DNA of 64,000 nucleotides from Oidiodendron maius Zn (lineage: Eukaryota; Ascomycota; Leotiomycetes; Myxotrichaceae), in assembly GCA_000827325.1 (NCBI GenBank), contig KN832880.1:1540112-1604111 (forward strand). Reading direction: 5' to 3'. How positions within the stretch are numbered: position 1 is the first letter of the stretch; each line of letters begins with the position of its first letter. A model generated the notes under the pieces. The model did not search any database, was not told the DNA's origin, and saw only the letters and a program-made list of their open reading frames with translations. The translations under genes were made by a program, and so were the position numbers. Shown here piece after piece: positions 1-11,141 of the stretch.

Positions 1-1014
1 AAAACCTAGAAAAATCCTAAATCTCTATATCCCTTTTATACTATTATGCTTTATAAGCCCTATACTACTAAAAGTCAGGTTATTAGTTCCAATATTAGAT
101 TATTATAATAAGTAGAGATCTACTTATATACACTCTGACTTTTCTAGCAGTATATCTATAATTAGGATAGCAAGGTGCTATAGGGCTTATACTAGTATCT
201 AGACAAAGACATACAGTAGGAGCATTATATCTATAATTAGGATACCAAGGATATATTATAGTATAAGCTTGGCTTAGTAACGATAGGGTTGACAAAACTA
301 TAACTGCAGTAGCAAGTACCGCCAGGATTGCTATAGCAATATATATTATAGGTTTAAACACAATTAGATCAAATAATTCCAATTCAATCTGATTGCAACT
401 AAAGAGAACAAGAGTAAAAACTAAATTCAGAGCTATATCTTCCTATATATTTCAATATCCTCAGTGAAATATACGCATGCCGGTCATTTGTACAGGTTTT
501 AATCTGCAGTTTGGCGGTTAGAAACTAGAAGTTACTACTTTAAGTCTTTGTTACGAGATACAGAGGGTTACTACTTTAAGTCTTTATCACAAGAAACGAA
601 AGGGTTACTATTTTACTATTAACTGCAAGATAAAGAAATTTACTTATTTTGTATTTGCAATAAGATACAAAAGTTATTACGAAATAAAATTAAAAGAATG
701 CAATACCAATATCAACTACACTGCAACTACAAAAGTCTTCTCTAGCAGATCAACTCCGCATATTGACCACTCAAATGAGACATGCTTGCACCAAGCTATG
801 ATGAGATACAAGCTGACGCAGCCGCCAAGCCAGGTTGGCCGACACCCGTACACTCCGTGAAAGGCATGCAGGTGGCCATGAATTTATCGCAAAGACTCAA
901 GCCTGCTAAATCAAGTTATTTCTTAAATGAAGGTGTTTCTTTAACTTTCAATTTTATTATTATAATCTAATATTTATATTTTAAAGGATTTAGTTCTTAG
1001 CTTCTTAGTATTAA
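1..1014. other. AT-rich left flank without a recognisable gene
   Basis: No reading frame here looks like a real gene. The only longer one, on the minus strand at 95-382, translates to a low-complexity string rich in Ile, Tyr and Leu and simply follows the AT bias. A short tandem repeat lies at 531-603 and is listed separately. The stretch ends just beyond the stop codon of the minus-strand metallopeptidase-SGNH gene, so the last 100-200 bases may be its 3' untranslated region. Confidence 0.6.
531..603. repeat. 36/37-bp tandem repeat, two copies
   Basis: Two adjacent copies begin with GTTACTACTTTAAGTCTTT at 531 and 567. The second copy differs from the first mostly by C/T and G/A changes, and a third, decayed start (GTTACTATTTTACT) follows at 604. 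No function is apparent. Confidence 0.7.
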
Positions 1015-4000
1015 TTAAGCAGGGCATCCATTTAGATATGCTGTAACGGCACTAGTAAAGGGATCTATCTCGATGTATTCAGCACGCCCATCGCCATTAA
1101 GATCTAATGTGTTAACCATTTTTTCGTCTTATAAAGTTAAGGCCTCAAAACTTACCTGCAAACACCACATTTGCACCACTAGTTCCATCTCCTGTAGTAA
1201 TCTGGCCTTGAGGATACCAGACCACCTGTGCGGCGTTTGGACCATTGTTAGGACCGCCTCCATTGAACCATGCATTGACAGAGCCTGATCCAGAGCGTTC
1301 AACTTCAAGGTAATCTGCTCTTCCGTCTCCGTTTATGTCTTTCGTCTGTCGTCAACAACCCTTTAGAATAGAAGGACTCGCAGTGACTTACCAGCAAAGA
1401 CAGTGTTGTTCCGTATCCCACCTACGCCGGTGGCAATTACGCCCTGAGGTAACCAACCAACAACTGCCGCATGAGGTCCATCATCTATAGTCGGCCCCAG
1501 ATTGAGATAGCAGGTTACGGCCCCATTTGCGTCCGTAGAGAGGTAATCAGCCCGCCCGTCTCCATTTATGTCCTATCAAGGAATTAGAATCACTAAGGAA
1601 GACTGGGTGAAGTACTCACAGCAAATGAAACTGATGCCCCAGGTGCACCAATTCCAGTCGCGACTAAACCGTTATACAGCCAACCTACCTTGGCTGCATT
1701 GGGTCCGTCATCGGGGCCTCCAAGATTTAGCCACGCTTCTACAGATCCATTCTCATGAACCCATAAATATTCCGCGCGCCCGTCCCCATTTAAGTCCTAT
1801 TTATGAATGAGGGCCATTCTTTGGGGAAAATATAGGAGACAAACCGCAAACTGGACTTGGTATACTGGTGCTCCAACTCCTGTCGCTATGACCCCTTGCG
1901 ATAACCATTCGACTGTAGCACCTTTGGTACTTTCCTGGCCACTCGGTGGGCCAAGATTCAAGAATGCTGTTACATTTCCCAGTTCCTCCACATAGATATA
2001 CTCTGCTCGGCCGTCTCCATTTAAGTCTTGGCTCGTTAGAATATCCATTGTATAGGACTTTGAATTTTGATAGACTGACCAGCAAAATGTACAGAGTGAA
2101 TCAGATCATAGCCCATGTCAGCGCACGAGCTTCCTGTCTTAAGCATACCCCTAGGGGGTAGTATTATACCCTTATTTAGTACAATATTACAGTTGCAAAC
2201 CTCTGGGTCATCGACGCTTCAGAGCGAAAACATAAAATATTAGCCAAATACATACTCCTCTAACGGTTATAGCAAATCACCGTCTAGATAATTGTGACGG
2301 GTAAACTTACGCGTCTAAGCAGATATAAGACGTATATAGGTCTGGTCCTAGGCCCGCTCCGTTGGCTATTTCCCCTTGGGGATACCATGTCGGCAGGCGG
2401 TCACAAGTAATCAGACCGGGCACTCCAGAGCCATCCACAGGTGGGCTCACCCACCCCAATACTTCATCGGCATATGCGATAGCGTGGTGCCAAGTATCGC
2501 CCATCAATTCGTACCCGCCATTGTTTGGGTGGAGGTCGTCTGCGTAGTTGTCTGGGGAAAGCAGGCGGGTGAACATATCCACGAGCATGATTTTGGACCC
2601 CTTGGCAGTGCGATCAACCACCACGCCAGACATTGCATCGTTAAAAGCGATAATGTTAGCTTGAGTTGCGGCGCTTCCGGAGGGTATAATCTGTGCCAGG
2701 AGAACCAGAGCGTCTGGGCAGGTTGTTAGAACTGTATCGATTAGACTTCCAAGGCGGGTTGGTGCACCTGCTGGGTCCAATGGAAGATTCATATCATTTG
2801 TCCCCGCGTGAATAAGGACTACATTTGGGCGCTCTGAGAGCGATGACCTTGCATATGAGGCAATTTCGTCGATAGTCGCTCCATTATGCCCCTCGTTGTA
2901 GTTGTCGGCCATGTTTCCAGATCTAACAGATCCAATGAGACTCACCGTGTTTCCATTCGTGGAGAGGTCGTCGTAGAGTTTCAGTCTGTAACCATTACCG
3001 TCGGTACTCTGAAATCCATAGGTAATTGAATCTAACACATCTTTAGACTAGTGCTCATTTCTAGAGCGGTGTTGGGACAGTATACCTCCTAGGGGCAAAA
3101 TTCTGAGGCTGGTATTTGATATGCTGTACGTATAGCTATTTGCAAGCCATGCCTGTCGTTGAGCAAGCTGTTCCGGTTCGTAGTCGTCGTCACTATCAAA
3201 ATCATTTACTGTCAATGACAGTACTGAATCTCCAGGGTCGAAAGAATTCTTGTCGGGGCATTGCGGAATGTTCAGCGCGCTAGGTGATGTTGACAACGCA
3301 ATTATCTGGGTGATATTGAAGTCTGGAGAGCCATCGCCGTCAATGGTATATTCGAGAAGAGGAGGCGGGTTTCCGGAACCGTCTGTAGGCTTGCGAGTTG
3401 GTTTCTTGTTAATCGACGGGTAATATGGATAACTTGACACTCCTTTAGCGTTCCTGGCACTCATACAGTCACAGGGAAATGTCTCTTACGAGCCGATTTT
3501 GCTTTTCACGTAGTTTGCCATTGCAAACCAAGCGAAACTGTCGGCTATCAGATAGTCAGTGAAATTCTATGCTTTTAGCTGTATTGTATCTGGAGCACAC
3601 CATTGCGCTGGGGATAATAGCCGCCGTTACTCCTCTCTCGCCAATTCGCTAATATCTTGGAATTTTGTACCCCATACACCCACTCCGTGGTAGATAATCT
3701 GTCCACCTTATACTGGACCTTGAGATCCGAGACGAAGGGGTTCGTCTTTGGGGCATTCATGAACCAGTCAAGATGAGTAGCCTCATGGAAGAAAACCCGG
3801 GCTTGACAGTCATAATTCTGGAGATTCAGGCGCTCTTCCGGGGTCTGTGCACGACTTGCAGATGTAATAGCTTGAGAAAGGCTGAGCTTCTTGAAGAAGG
3901 CGTTGCAAAAGGTTATCTGGCTGTAGTCGTTATCCGTGTTTCCATGCGGGTCGGCATACGCCTCCATACGATTATCATCGTTTGTACTAGGTGGCGCCAA

Positions 4001-4661
4001 GGGAGTAGAGCCGTCCGGGCATGTTGGACCGTTAGGATCATTTTGGGGAGCATCTCCACATATATTATTAGGATCGCCTTTCCCGTCCCCTCCACTGCAA
4101 CGAACCTGTCACATGTTAAACTGATGCTGTTTGGTGGCGGAGGAAGAGTCCTACTCTTATCCATAAGCTGGGACGTAGTCCCCACCAAAATGAGTACATC
4201 TGCTGAACTTGATGCAAAATTTCTGCACACGGTGCTGCTTAGCTATCTCTCATTACCCATGGTCTCATACGAGCCATCATAGGTTTTAACGAAAGATGGA
4301 GACTCTTACGCTGGATCTCCGTTCTTGTGTCGTTGGGAATGGCGTACTTCCCCGTTGAAGGCCCAAAATAGTCCTTAGCAGCCTGCCCTTTCCAATTTAT
4401 ATTCTCATAAGTTCCCTCTATCCAAGCAATTTTGTTCATGTCATCGTACGCATCCTTGATGAGATTGCTTGCGTCGCTGTCCTCGGTACCACACCCTTCC
4501 CACCCGAACAAACGTGTGCCAAGGGTATTAGCAGTAGTTGGGTCCGTGAGAGATGGGTAAGGAGCGATCAGATCATTGGAGTAATCCGGGGGCCCACCAG
4601 GAGGCTGTTGAGCCAAGACAGAGAGAAAAGCACACCAAAAAGTCAAGTGTCTAGTCAACAT
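1015..4661 (-). CDS. Secreted metallopeptidase-like / SGNH hydrolase / FG-GAP repeat fusion protein
   Basis: Twelve exons on the minus strand: 4661-4310, 4222-4155, 4105-3631, 3544-3490, 3432-3086, 3031-2311, 2150-2080, 2026-1845, 1796-1620, 1572-1392, 1338-1156 and 1103-1015. Together they give 2901 nt, 966 residues. The protein begins with a signal peptide (about residues 1-18). Next comes a zincin-like domain of the lysine-specific metallo-endopeptidase type: HEATH at 247-251, and a later DSFAWFA block typical of the domain's end. The third zinc ligand position reads STTEWVYG, so Glu stands where the usual motif has Asp. An SGNH/GDSL esterase domain follows, with GDSIT at 432-436, GTND at 509-512 and the Asp-His pair at 597/600 in DDLH. 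The C-terminus holds five repeats with DLNGDGRAEY or DINGDGRADY cores, of FG-GAP/VCBS type. Secretion and carbohydrate-ester cleavage are inferred from family; peptidase activity is uncertain. Splice sites were chosen by reading frame, canonical ends and branch points. Confidence 0.82.
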
Positions 4662-6590
4662 TTTAGGAAATATGGAGTCTGAAAAGCTCACATGCTCCTT
4701 ACTGGTACATAAATGAGCACATGGGCAAATTTATATTCGGCATTCTCTCTCGGATTTTGGACGGCGAAAGCGCACCCATATCATGGCCGGTCCAACTTTG
4801 TTTGCAACTCCCGTCTCCATTCTGCTCACTAAGATACTACCTCACCTAAAAAGGAAACTGCCAAGATTGCTGGACAAAATGCAGATGTATCTGCGATCTA
4901 GCGCCAACAGCAGCGCCACCGCCACCAACGGCAGTCCACAGCCACCAACCTCCTCGCAACTATTGTGGGGAATATTGTCACAACAGTGTTCATTTCTAAA
5001 TCCAACCCGTAAATGTGTGAGATTTTGGGCCTTTCCCACCAGAATGGGCTTGTAACTGTATCGAATTTGGCCGATGACATCCAGAGTGCATATTTTTAGT
5101 TTCGTAAGATGTTGCAACAGCTTACGGCCAATATCTTTTGGTCTTACACACCCAGCTATTCGGCGAGTCTAGAAGTACGGTTAGATGTGCCCCCGCAACA
5201 GTGCTGTAAGTTTTGAGATATTTCCGTCTATAGTGACGGGGTGGTCATTCAGGCGCAACAAATATAGCTATTAGTGTCGTGGTCACATCTCAGCAGACAC
5301 TGGCCCTCATCTATTACGTATGATGCTAGCGACGATTTCTTTGCGTGTTTACGACAACTAAGATCTGAAATCGTTGGGGGATTCACTGGATTACTGAATT
5401 TGCCGAGCATAGGAGCAGCCCAAACTCTTTCGCCACTTTGTTGTGCTGACGGTTCCCACATTCCAACAATCCACTCACTTTTCAATTGCTAGGACATTGG
5501 AATCTCCCCCGCCGTGAGCGGATTCTTCACTGTAGTTTTGAGGCGTCATAATCTGCTATCTGGCTTTGTCCACGCTGCCCCGAACGGGTCGATCTGTCTT
5601 CTTTCAAGAAGACAGATGCTTCACAATTCCGCTCGTCACAACAAACATAGCCTTGAAGATACAGAGGGTGCAGTCCTACCTGACGACTCTATACGGGCAT
5701 GTACGGCCACCAACAGAGAGGCACAGGAAGCTGGAGGTGATTGCGTCTTGGATCCACGATGACCATTCGTGGATTGAATATAGTGTGATCATTAGAGGGT
5801 TTGTGGCGGTTAGTGGCTTATAGGACTTAGTCTCAACTAGGACGCTCGTACCTAGACGACCCATATTGAGCTCGTAGACCTACGAATCAGAGCCGAGCAA
5901 ATATTATTACCGTTGTATGCTTACAGGGAAGAAGAGAGGGCATTCGTTGCTGAACCTATTTCCCGCTCAAGCCGGTCAGTGGACGGCGAGCAAAACTGGA
6001 GGCATCCAGTCCCTTTAGGCCTGCGACAACAGGGAGAATGACCAAGGTAACACCACGAACTCGCCTTGGCATTCGTATCCCTTTATAACAGGGTGGCCGC
6101 ATTACCGGCAATCAGAAGCATTGGTAAAGCAGCTGGTGGATTCGTACATTTTATCTGCGGCAAATCCATCATATTTCTTCGTATTCGCTCCTCTTCTCTC
6201 CGTCCAGCCGTATGGTGGTTCAGGGCGGGGATCCCATGCCTACGTGCAAGGGCCTTCCACTCAAAAACGCTCGTATTTTCAGGTAATAATACTTTGTATT
6301 TTCTAAGGGTAGGTTTAGGCTAGCAAAAGTCGAACTCCCACCTGTACGTGGTGCTGGCTACGAACCTATGATTGCGATATTATTATAGAGCCAACGGGAG
6401 ACCAGCGCATTCGATGGAGCTGGTGTGGGCGTCGCTGGTTGTACGACGGGGTTGCGCCCGTACGACGCTGGTGATGAGCTGCCACCCAGAACAGAGGACT
6501 ACTATCAAAATAGGTATAAAAACCATCCGATATACGACTACCTACCTAGGGAATAGGCCTTCGATCACTGCAATATAGAGGTGACGTGGA
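4662..6590. other. Gene-poor stretch with scattered short open frames
   Basis: Beyond the promoter of the minus-strand fusion gene I see no convincing gene. Plus-strand reading around 5060-5820 gives short protein-like stretches (for example LTANIFWSYTPSYSASLEV near 5120 and WIHDDHSWIEYSVIIRGF near 5750), but they are in different frames and broken by stops. They could be relics of one or more lost genes. I cannot assign a family to any of them. Confidence 0.5.
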
Positions 6591-6599
6591 ACCGCTGCC

Positions 6600-8190
6600 T
6601 AGTCATACAACAGGATACCTCTAGGGTATATAAAAAATTTTCACCTAAGAGTATCGAGATTATAGGTGTGATAATGGTCACTTGAAGGACCTACAAAACA
6701 TCTATCGGAGCTCTCGTTAACCGACAAACACTCGGAGCTCTTGTTAAGTAAAGAAATCTATATAAGGACTAGAGGGTTATAGTGATTATACTAGTCAATT
6801 AAGGGAATTCTGGGGGGACAATATAGGTGCTGTAGCTTCAGCTTTACAGTAAACCTACAGATATATAGTATAGAGGAACTCTACTATAGAGGCAGGCCTA
6901 AGGATATATAGTGACTATATAGCACTATAACTTTGACTTTATAAATATAGGGTTTGATAGATATAGGCAAAGTAGGGTGTTTAGAGGATAGGCAAAGCAG
7001 GTAGCTAGGAAGTAGGGGAGAGGATATATATACTTTAGTTAGTAGGAGGGAAAAGCGTTTATATAATATCTAGCTAGGGTTATATACTTTGTAACTCCTA
7101 TAAGATATAGTTAGCCTTACTGTAAGGGGAGACCTAGTAAGGTAATACAAAACAGTATACTACTATAAGGTATAGTATATAATAGTAGCAACAGTTAGGT
7201 AAAGTAGCTATAAGGTACCTATAAGGGACTTATATAACACTATCTATATAGCCTAAGAGAACAGATATATATATTAGTCTATAGGTAGAGCTATAGGGTA
7301 GTAGGTATAGTAGGCTAATATAGGCTTAGGGAGCAAATAGAGCAGAGGGTATAAGGGAGGTTGCTAGGGCCTTGATATCCCTTCAAAATATATACCAGAG
7401 ATAAGCTTTAGTAATAGACTAAGGATATATAGGAAAGTATAGTGGGAGCTTGCTACTCTCTCTTGTATTATAGACTAGCTTTATAATATAATTCTATTCC
7501 TGCTAGATAGTATAGTAGTTATATACCTAGGTTCTAAAAGTTATTATCAAACCTAATAGGTCTTGCCTACCCTATTTAAATCTATGATATAAGGGATATT
7601 GGTTCAAATCTAGCTCTAGGCACCTCTTCTGTTGCCTTCTAGAAGATGACTAGCTGGTTTACCTAGGACTACTCCCCCTAGGCCTAGCTTGAACCCGGAT
7701 TCTGCTCCCAGTTATTACAGTAGCGGTTTTTGCCTAACCAAGAACCTTGGCCCTAGCTTCTACTCCCGGATACTACAGCAGCAGTCGCCTAACCAAGAAC
7801 CTGGGCAAAACCCTACCTTTCTAGAGGGGTAAGCCTCTAGAAACAATAAAGACCAAATTATTGATACGCGACCAAAGAGCTTGAGACTAGGGTGATAGGG
7901 CCCTATAACCGCGACCAATCAAGTAGCGAAGCGACCAGCCCCCAGAGGCTGTCTAGGAACAGAACTAAGTGAGAGACAGGGCTAGACACCAGAGGCAGGG
8001 ACAGTGGTCTAATCCCAGGGAGAAGGAGGAAGTTTAGTTCAGAGTTGCTACTAGACGAGTTTACCTAGGCCTCCCGATTATTTGCCTGTATTACAAGGGG
8101 GTATGTATATCAGTAAGGATTCTTCCGAGAGGTTACGTTAGCCTTTGTATATAGGATATTATTGTATAGAAGTACCGCGGCTTAGCCATT
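6600..8190. other. AT-rich block, probably a RIP-degraded repeat
   Basis: The sequence is strongly enriched in TA, with runs such as tatagg and agtatag, and every frame is broken by TAG/TAA stops. This is what repeat-induced point mutation leaves in old fungal transposons. The right third (from about 7600) is less degraded and contains a short duplicated segment. I cannot recognise a transposase or reverse transcriptase. The assignment to a mobile element is inference from composition only. Confidence 0.45.
7700..7806. repeat. Imperfect ~50-bp tandem duplication
   Basis: Two copies share the frame TACT/CTCCC..TACAGCAG and end in GCCTAACCAAGAACC, at 7700-7750 and 7757-7806. Differences are mainly transitions. 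The segment may be part of a decayed LTR or of the surrounding repeat. Confidence 0.55.
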
Positions 8191-8197
8191 GCGGAGG

Positions 8198-8218
8198 ATA
8201 ATAATAATAATAATAATA
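8198..8218. repeat. ATA/TAA trinucleotide microsatellite
   Basis: About seven uninterrupted TAA units are seen directly in the sequence, at the right edge of the AT-rich block. Confidence 0.9.
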
Positions 8219-8498
8219 AGACCTTCTTGTGATACAACCAGTTGCTGCTTTGGCTCATTGCATTCAGCCCGTGACAAACATACGCCTTGTAGCGTGAAAG
8301 AGGATCCGACATGTTGTTTAGTATTGTTGCACAGGGGATCTATTTATATTGATGATCTTATAAGATATGGAGTTGTGTAGTCGCTACTTCCTCTACGCTA
8401 GGATTCTTCTCAGTAGCCCTGGAAAAGAGATACTATTCTATCGCTGTTATTCTAACGAAATTAGAATTTCATTAAGATTATTCCTAGGCAACTTAACG

Positions 8499-10868
8499 CT
8501 ACGGTGAAGGCCACTTCTCTAAAGTAACTGGCTCTCCAGTCAATTCTAACTGCACCAAAACTGACTGATCATTATTTAATGCCAACTCGTACTGCCCGGG
8601 ATATAGCACTTTGTTCCCACTTTCGTCAACACGTGCCACCGCACCCAGTGTGACTGGGATTGTCAAAGTAGAAGAATGGCCGGGCAGAATGGTGGCCAAA
8701 CGATCGAAGCCGACTAGCCATTTATTTGGGTATGGTGCAGGTCCCGCATTCTTCGTGCTGGCGAAGAGCATGCACGAATAGGGTGACGCAGTCCTACCAG
8801 TATTCTGTATTGTAGCGGTAAAATTTATGAATGGAACCTGCTCAATGAAGTCATATCCAGGATGTGGTGGAGACGACAGAGTTTGGAGATCATATGTATT
8901 CTTGTCGCTGCTGGAAGAAGCAGCAGCTTTCTCCTTGAATGTGGTGTAGAAGATACCATCGCCAAACTGGTAAACAGGGGTTCCGGTATACCAACTGTAC
9001 GTTTGTCCGGGATTCGACTCGCTGGGACGAAGTCCCATATCAAGGGCGGAGAATTCGGTCGCATACTCTGCGGGATACTGTGTGGTGACTAAACGGCCCG
9101 CAGGAGCACGTTTTCCCGTGAGGATGTCGAGCAACGCAGCACCACCAGACTGTCCGGGGTAACCGCCCCAGACGAGGGACCCAATCTTTGAGTTAGCTTT
9201 AATCGACGAGGAGTCAACTTGACCACCCCCCATCTGGAGTACCACCATCGGTTTGCCTACTTGGCTCAGCTGCTGAACTAGATCAAGCTGATTGCCCGGC
9301 CACGTCAAGGTCTCGCGGTCCATACCTTCTGCTTCGACCGTGTTGTCAATCCCGCCAATGTAGATAATTGCGTCGGACTTCTTCGCAGCAGTAAGGGCAT
9401 CTGAGAACCCTCCCGTCGAGCTACTCGAGATGCTAGTGCCTAGAGCAAAGTTCACTTGGAAGCCGGCGGACTTAGCTGCAGCCAAAGGACTGATGAGGTA
9501 CGGCGGTTTGCCAAAGTAGTTGCCCTGTAGCTGTGTGGTGGCGTTGGCCCACGGACCAATGAGAGCGATACTACGGACAGCTTTAGACAAAGGAAGAGTC
9601 CCATCATTCTTGAGTAGTACAATGCCTTCTACCGCTGCTTCGTAGGAAATGTTCCATGAATCCGTCGATTGGACGTCACTCCAGCCGAGATTGCGATACA
9701 AGCTGGACGGACCATCAAAGTAGCCGGCACGGACTAGATTTGAGTAAAGACGAGTGACCGATCTCTCTATATCGTTGCGGGAGAGCTCTCCAGAGGCAAT
9801 GGATTCATTCAAATAAAAAGGATAGGTCTCTCCGCAGTCGATATCCGTACCGGCTAACATTGAATCTGCCGCAGCCGCGGACACGTTGTTCGCATACAGG
9901 TGAGGATTAAAGACATTGTAAATTGCGTCGCAATCAGACGAGACATAGCCTTGATCTGGGAAGCCCCATGAATCGCGAAGCAAGGTCTGGAGAAAGAACG
10001 AGTTGGCACAGCTTGGTACCCCATTTACGGCATTGTAGGAGCACATGATACTGTGAGCCTTTGCATAGCGAGCGGCGGCCAGGAACTGAGGGGTATAGTA
10101 GCCAGACAGATCCTGCTGGGATATTATGACATCGTTTCCTAGGCGCGAATGATTGTTCCAACTTTCTAGATCGTAGCCAGCAAAGTGTTTCGGTGTAGCA
10201 ATGATTTTCAGGTGGTCAGGGTCCACGCCTCCCTGTAGGCCAGTAATGTATTCGTATGTATATGCCGCCGTTAGGAACGCAGCATCCTCTCCGGGTGTCT
10301 CTTGGCCACGGCCCCAGAGCGGACTTCGGAAACCATTGATGTTGGGGGCGTAGCTGTCCAAGCCGTAGCGGCCATCGTTATTAAATGCTCGGGCTTGCGT
10401 CGAGATAATGGAGCCAATCTGATTGATCAGGGTGCGATTGAGTGCCGCTGTGGAGAGAATGGGGGAGGGAAATGAGGTGGCCCAGCTCCACACGCCCGAA
10501 GAACTAAAGTTACCGTGATCTAGCCCATGCAAAGCCTCGTTCCAAACCTGATAGTTGGGCAGTCCTAATCGAGGGACACCCGGGGCATTATTCTGGGTGT
10601 TGGCGATCAACTCGTCGAGGGTGAAGAGGGAGATTAGCGCCTGGGCTCGATTGTAATAGTTGGCGGACGTGTTGCACACGAGATTATTGCTTAGAGGGCC
10701 CTCTTCGCAGTCGGGGAAGCCTGAAAGCAGAGGGGTGGCGAGGGTTTGATGGTACAAGGAGGGTTGAGACTCGACATTGTAATCGACGAAGGAAGAATTA
10801 TCCTGCGCCCACGCAGGTCCGAGGACCGCCAAGGCGGCGAGCACGGCAGTGATTTTGCTGTCTTGCAT
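8499..10868 (-). CDS. xlnD: Secreted GH3 exo-1,4-beta-xylosidase
   Basis: A single uninterrupted frame encodes 789 residues, the usual size for fungal GH3 beta-xylosidases (about 760-805). Residues 1-21 form a signal peptide ending in AWA. The N-terminal GH3 barrel shows the conserved LPNYQVWNEALHG and PNINGFRSPLWGRGQETPGED blocks and the ATPKHFAGYDLE segment. The catalytic Asp is expected at residue 312 in YVSSDCDAIYN; the Cys after the Asp is typical of xylosidases rather than of beta-glucosidases, which have Trp there. The C-terminal GH3 domain and a fibronectin-III-like end (GYDFIEQVPFINFTATIQNTG) follow. The enzyme should release xylose from xylo-oligosaccharides outside the cell. Its promoter has XlnR- and CreA-like motifs. 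The symbol follows the Aspergillus xylosidase it most resembles; orthology to xlnD rather than another GH3 xylosidase is not proven. Confidence 0.9.
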   Translation of the reverse strand: MQDSKITAVLAALAVLGPAWAQDNSSFVDYNVESQPSLYHQTLATPLLSGFPDCEEGPLSNNLVCNTSANYYNRAQALISLFTLDELIANTQNNAPGVPRLGLPNYQVWNEALHGLDHGNFSSSGVWSWATSFPSPILSTAALNRTLINQIGSIISTQARAFNNDGRYGLDSYAPNINGFRSPLWGRGQETPGEDAAFLTAAYTYEYITGLQGGVDPDHLKIIATPKHFAGYDLESWNNHSRLGNDVIISQQDLSGYYTPQFLAAARYAKAHSIMCSYNAVNGVPSCANSFFLQTLLRDSWGFPDQGYVSSDCDAIYNVFNPHLYANNVSAAAADSMLAGTDIDCGETYPFYLNESIASGELSRNDIERSVTRLYSNLVRAGYFDGPSSLYRNLGWSDVQSTDSWNISYEAAVEGIVLLKNDGTLPLSKAVRSIALIGPWANATTQLQGNYFGKPPYLISPLAAAKSAGFQVNFALGTSISSSSTGGFSDALTAAKKSDAIIYIGGIDNTVEAEGMDRETLTWPGNQLDLVQQLSQVGKPMVVLQMGGGQVDSSSIKANSKIGSLVWGGYPGQSGGAALLDILTGKRAPAGRLVTTQYPAEYATEFSALDMGLRPSESNPGQTYSWYTGTPVYQFGDGIFYTTFKEKAAASSSSDKNTYDLQTLSSPPHPGYDFIEQVPFINFTATIQNTGRTASPYSCMLFASTKNAGPAPYPNKWLVGFDRLATILPGHSSTLTIPVTLGAVARVDESGNKVLYPGQYELALNNDQSVLVQLELTGEPVTLEKWPSP

Positions 10869-10939
10869 TATGCAAATAGCCCGAGTCTAAGTGATGAGCC
10901 GTGAGGCAGCAATCAATCTCGGAGGGTGCATACCCGGGC

Positions 10940-11141
10940 TCTTTATATCCTCTCGACGCTCGATTCTTCACCTCTGAATTTTTTTTCCCCGTTCCATTTC
11001 TCCGCACCGTGATGACGCTCGACCCCGCGCATCCAGGCCGCCGAGGCTAGCAATTGAAGGTGGAGATCAATCCCCACTAAGTTGAAGCTCTCCTGCAAAC
11101 ATGAGAACTTCTCCTCGGTGGGTATTCTCATTTAGGCTAAA
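10940..11141 (-). promoter_or_regulatory. Xylosidase promoter with TATA, XlnR-like and CreA-like sites
   Basis: Read on the minus strand, a TATAAAG-type TATA box lies at 10941-10948, about 75 bp before the start codon. GGCTAG at 11045-11050 and GGCTAA at 11135-11140 (plus strand) fit the XlnR consensus GGCTAR. CCCCGC at 11023-11028 and CCCCAC at 11072-11077 are reverse complements of CreA sites (SYGGRG). Binding is inferred from consensus only, but induction by xylan and repression by glucose would match the gene. Confidence 0.5.

Noticed and set aside
95-382. 95-codon minus-strand open frame
   Set aside because: Low-complexity Ile/Tyr/Leu translation driven by AT composition; no domain or intron context.
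2307-3038. SGNH domain as a gene of its own
   Set aside because: The frame starts inside the GDS motif; the first half of the motif is in the previous exon, so it is part of the 12-exon gene.
4783-5055. 90-codon plus-strand frame as a gene
   Set aside because: No recognisable domain and no continuation by splicing.
7600-7630. tRNA-like B box (GGTTCAAATCTAG) suggesting a tRNA gene or SINE
   Set aside because: The T-arm does not pair and no A box or cloverleaf can be formed upstream.
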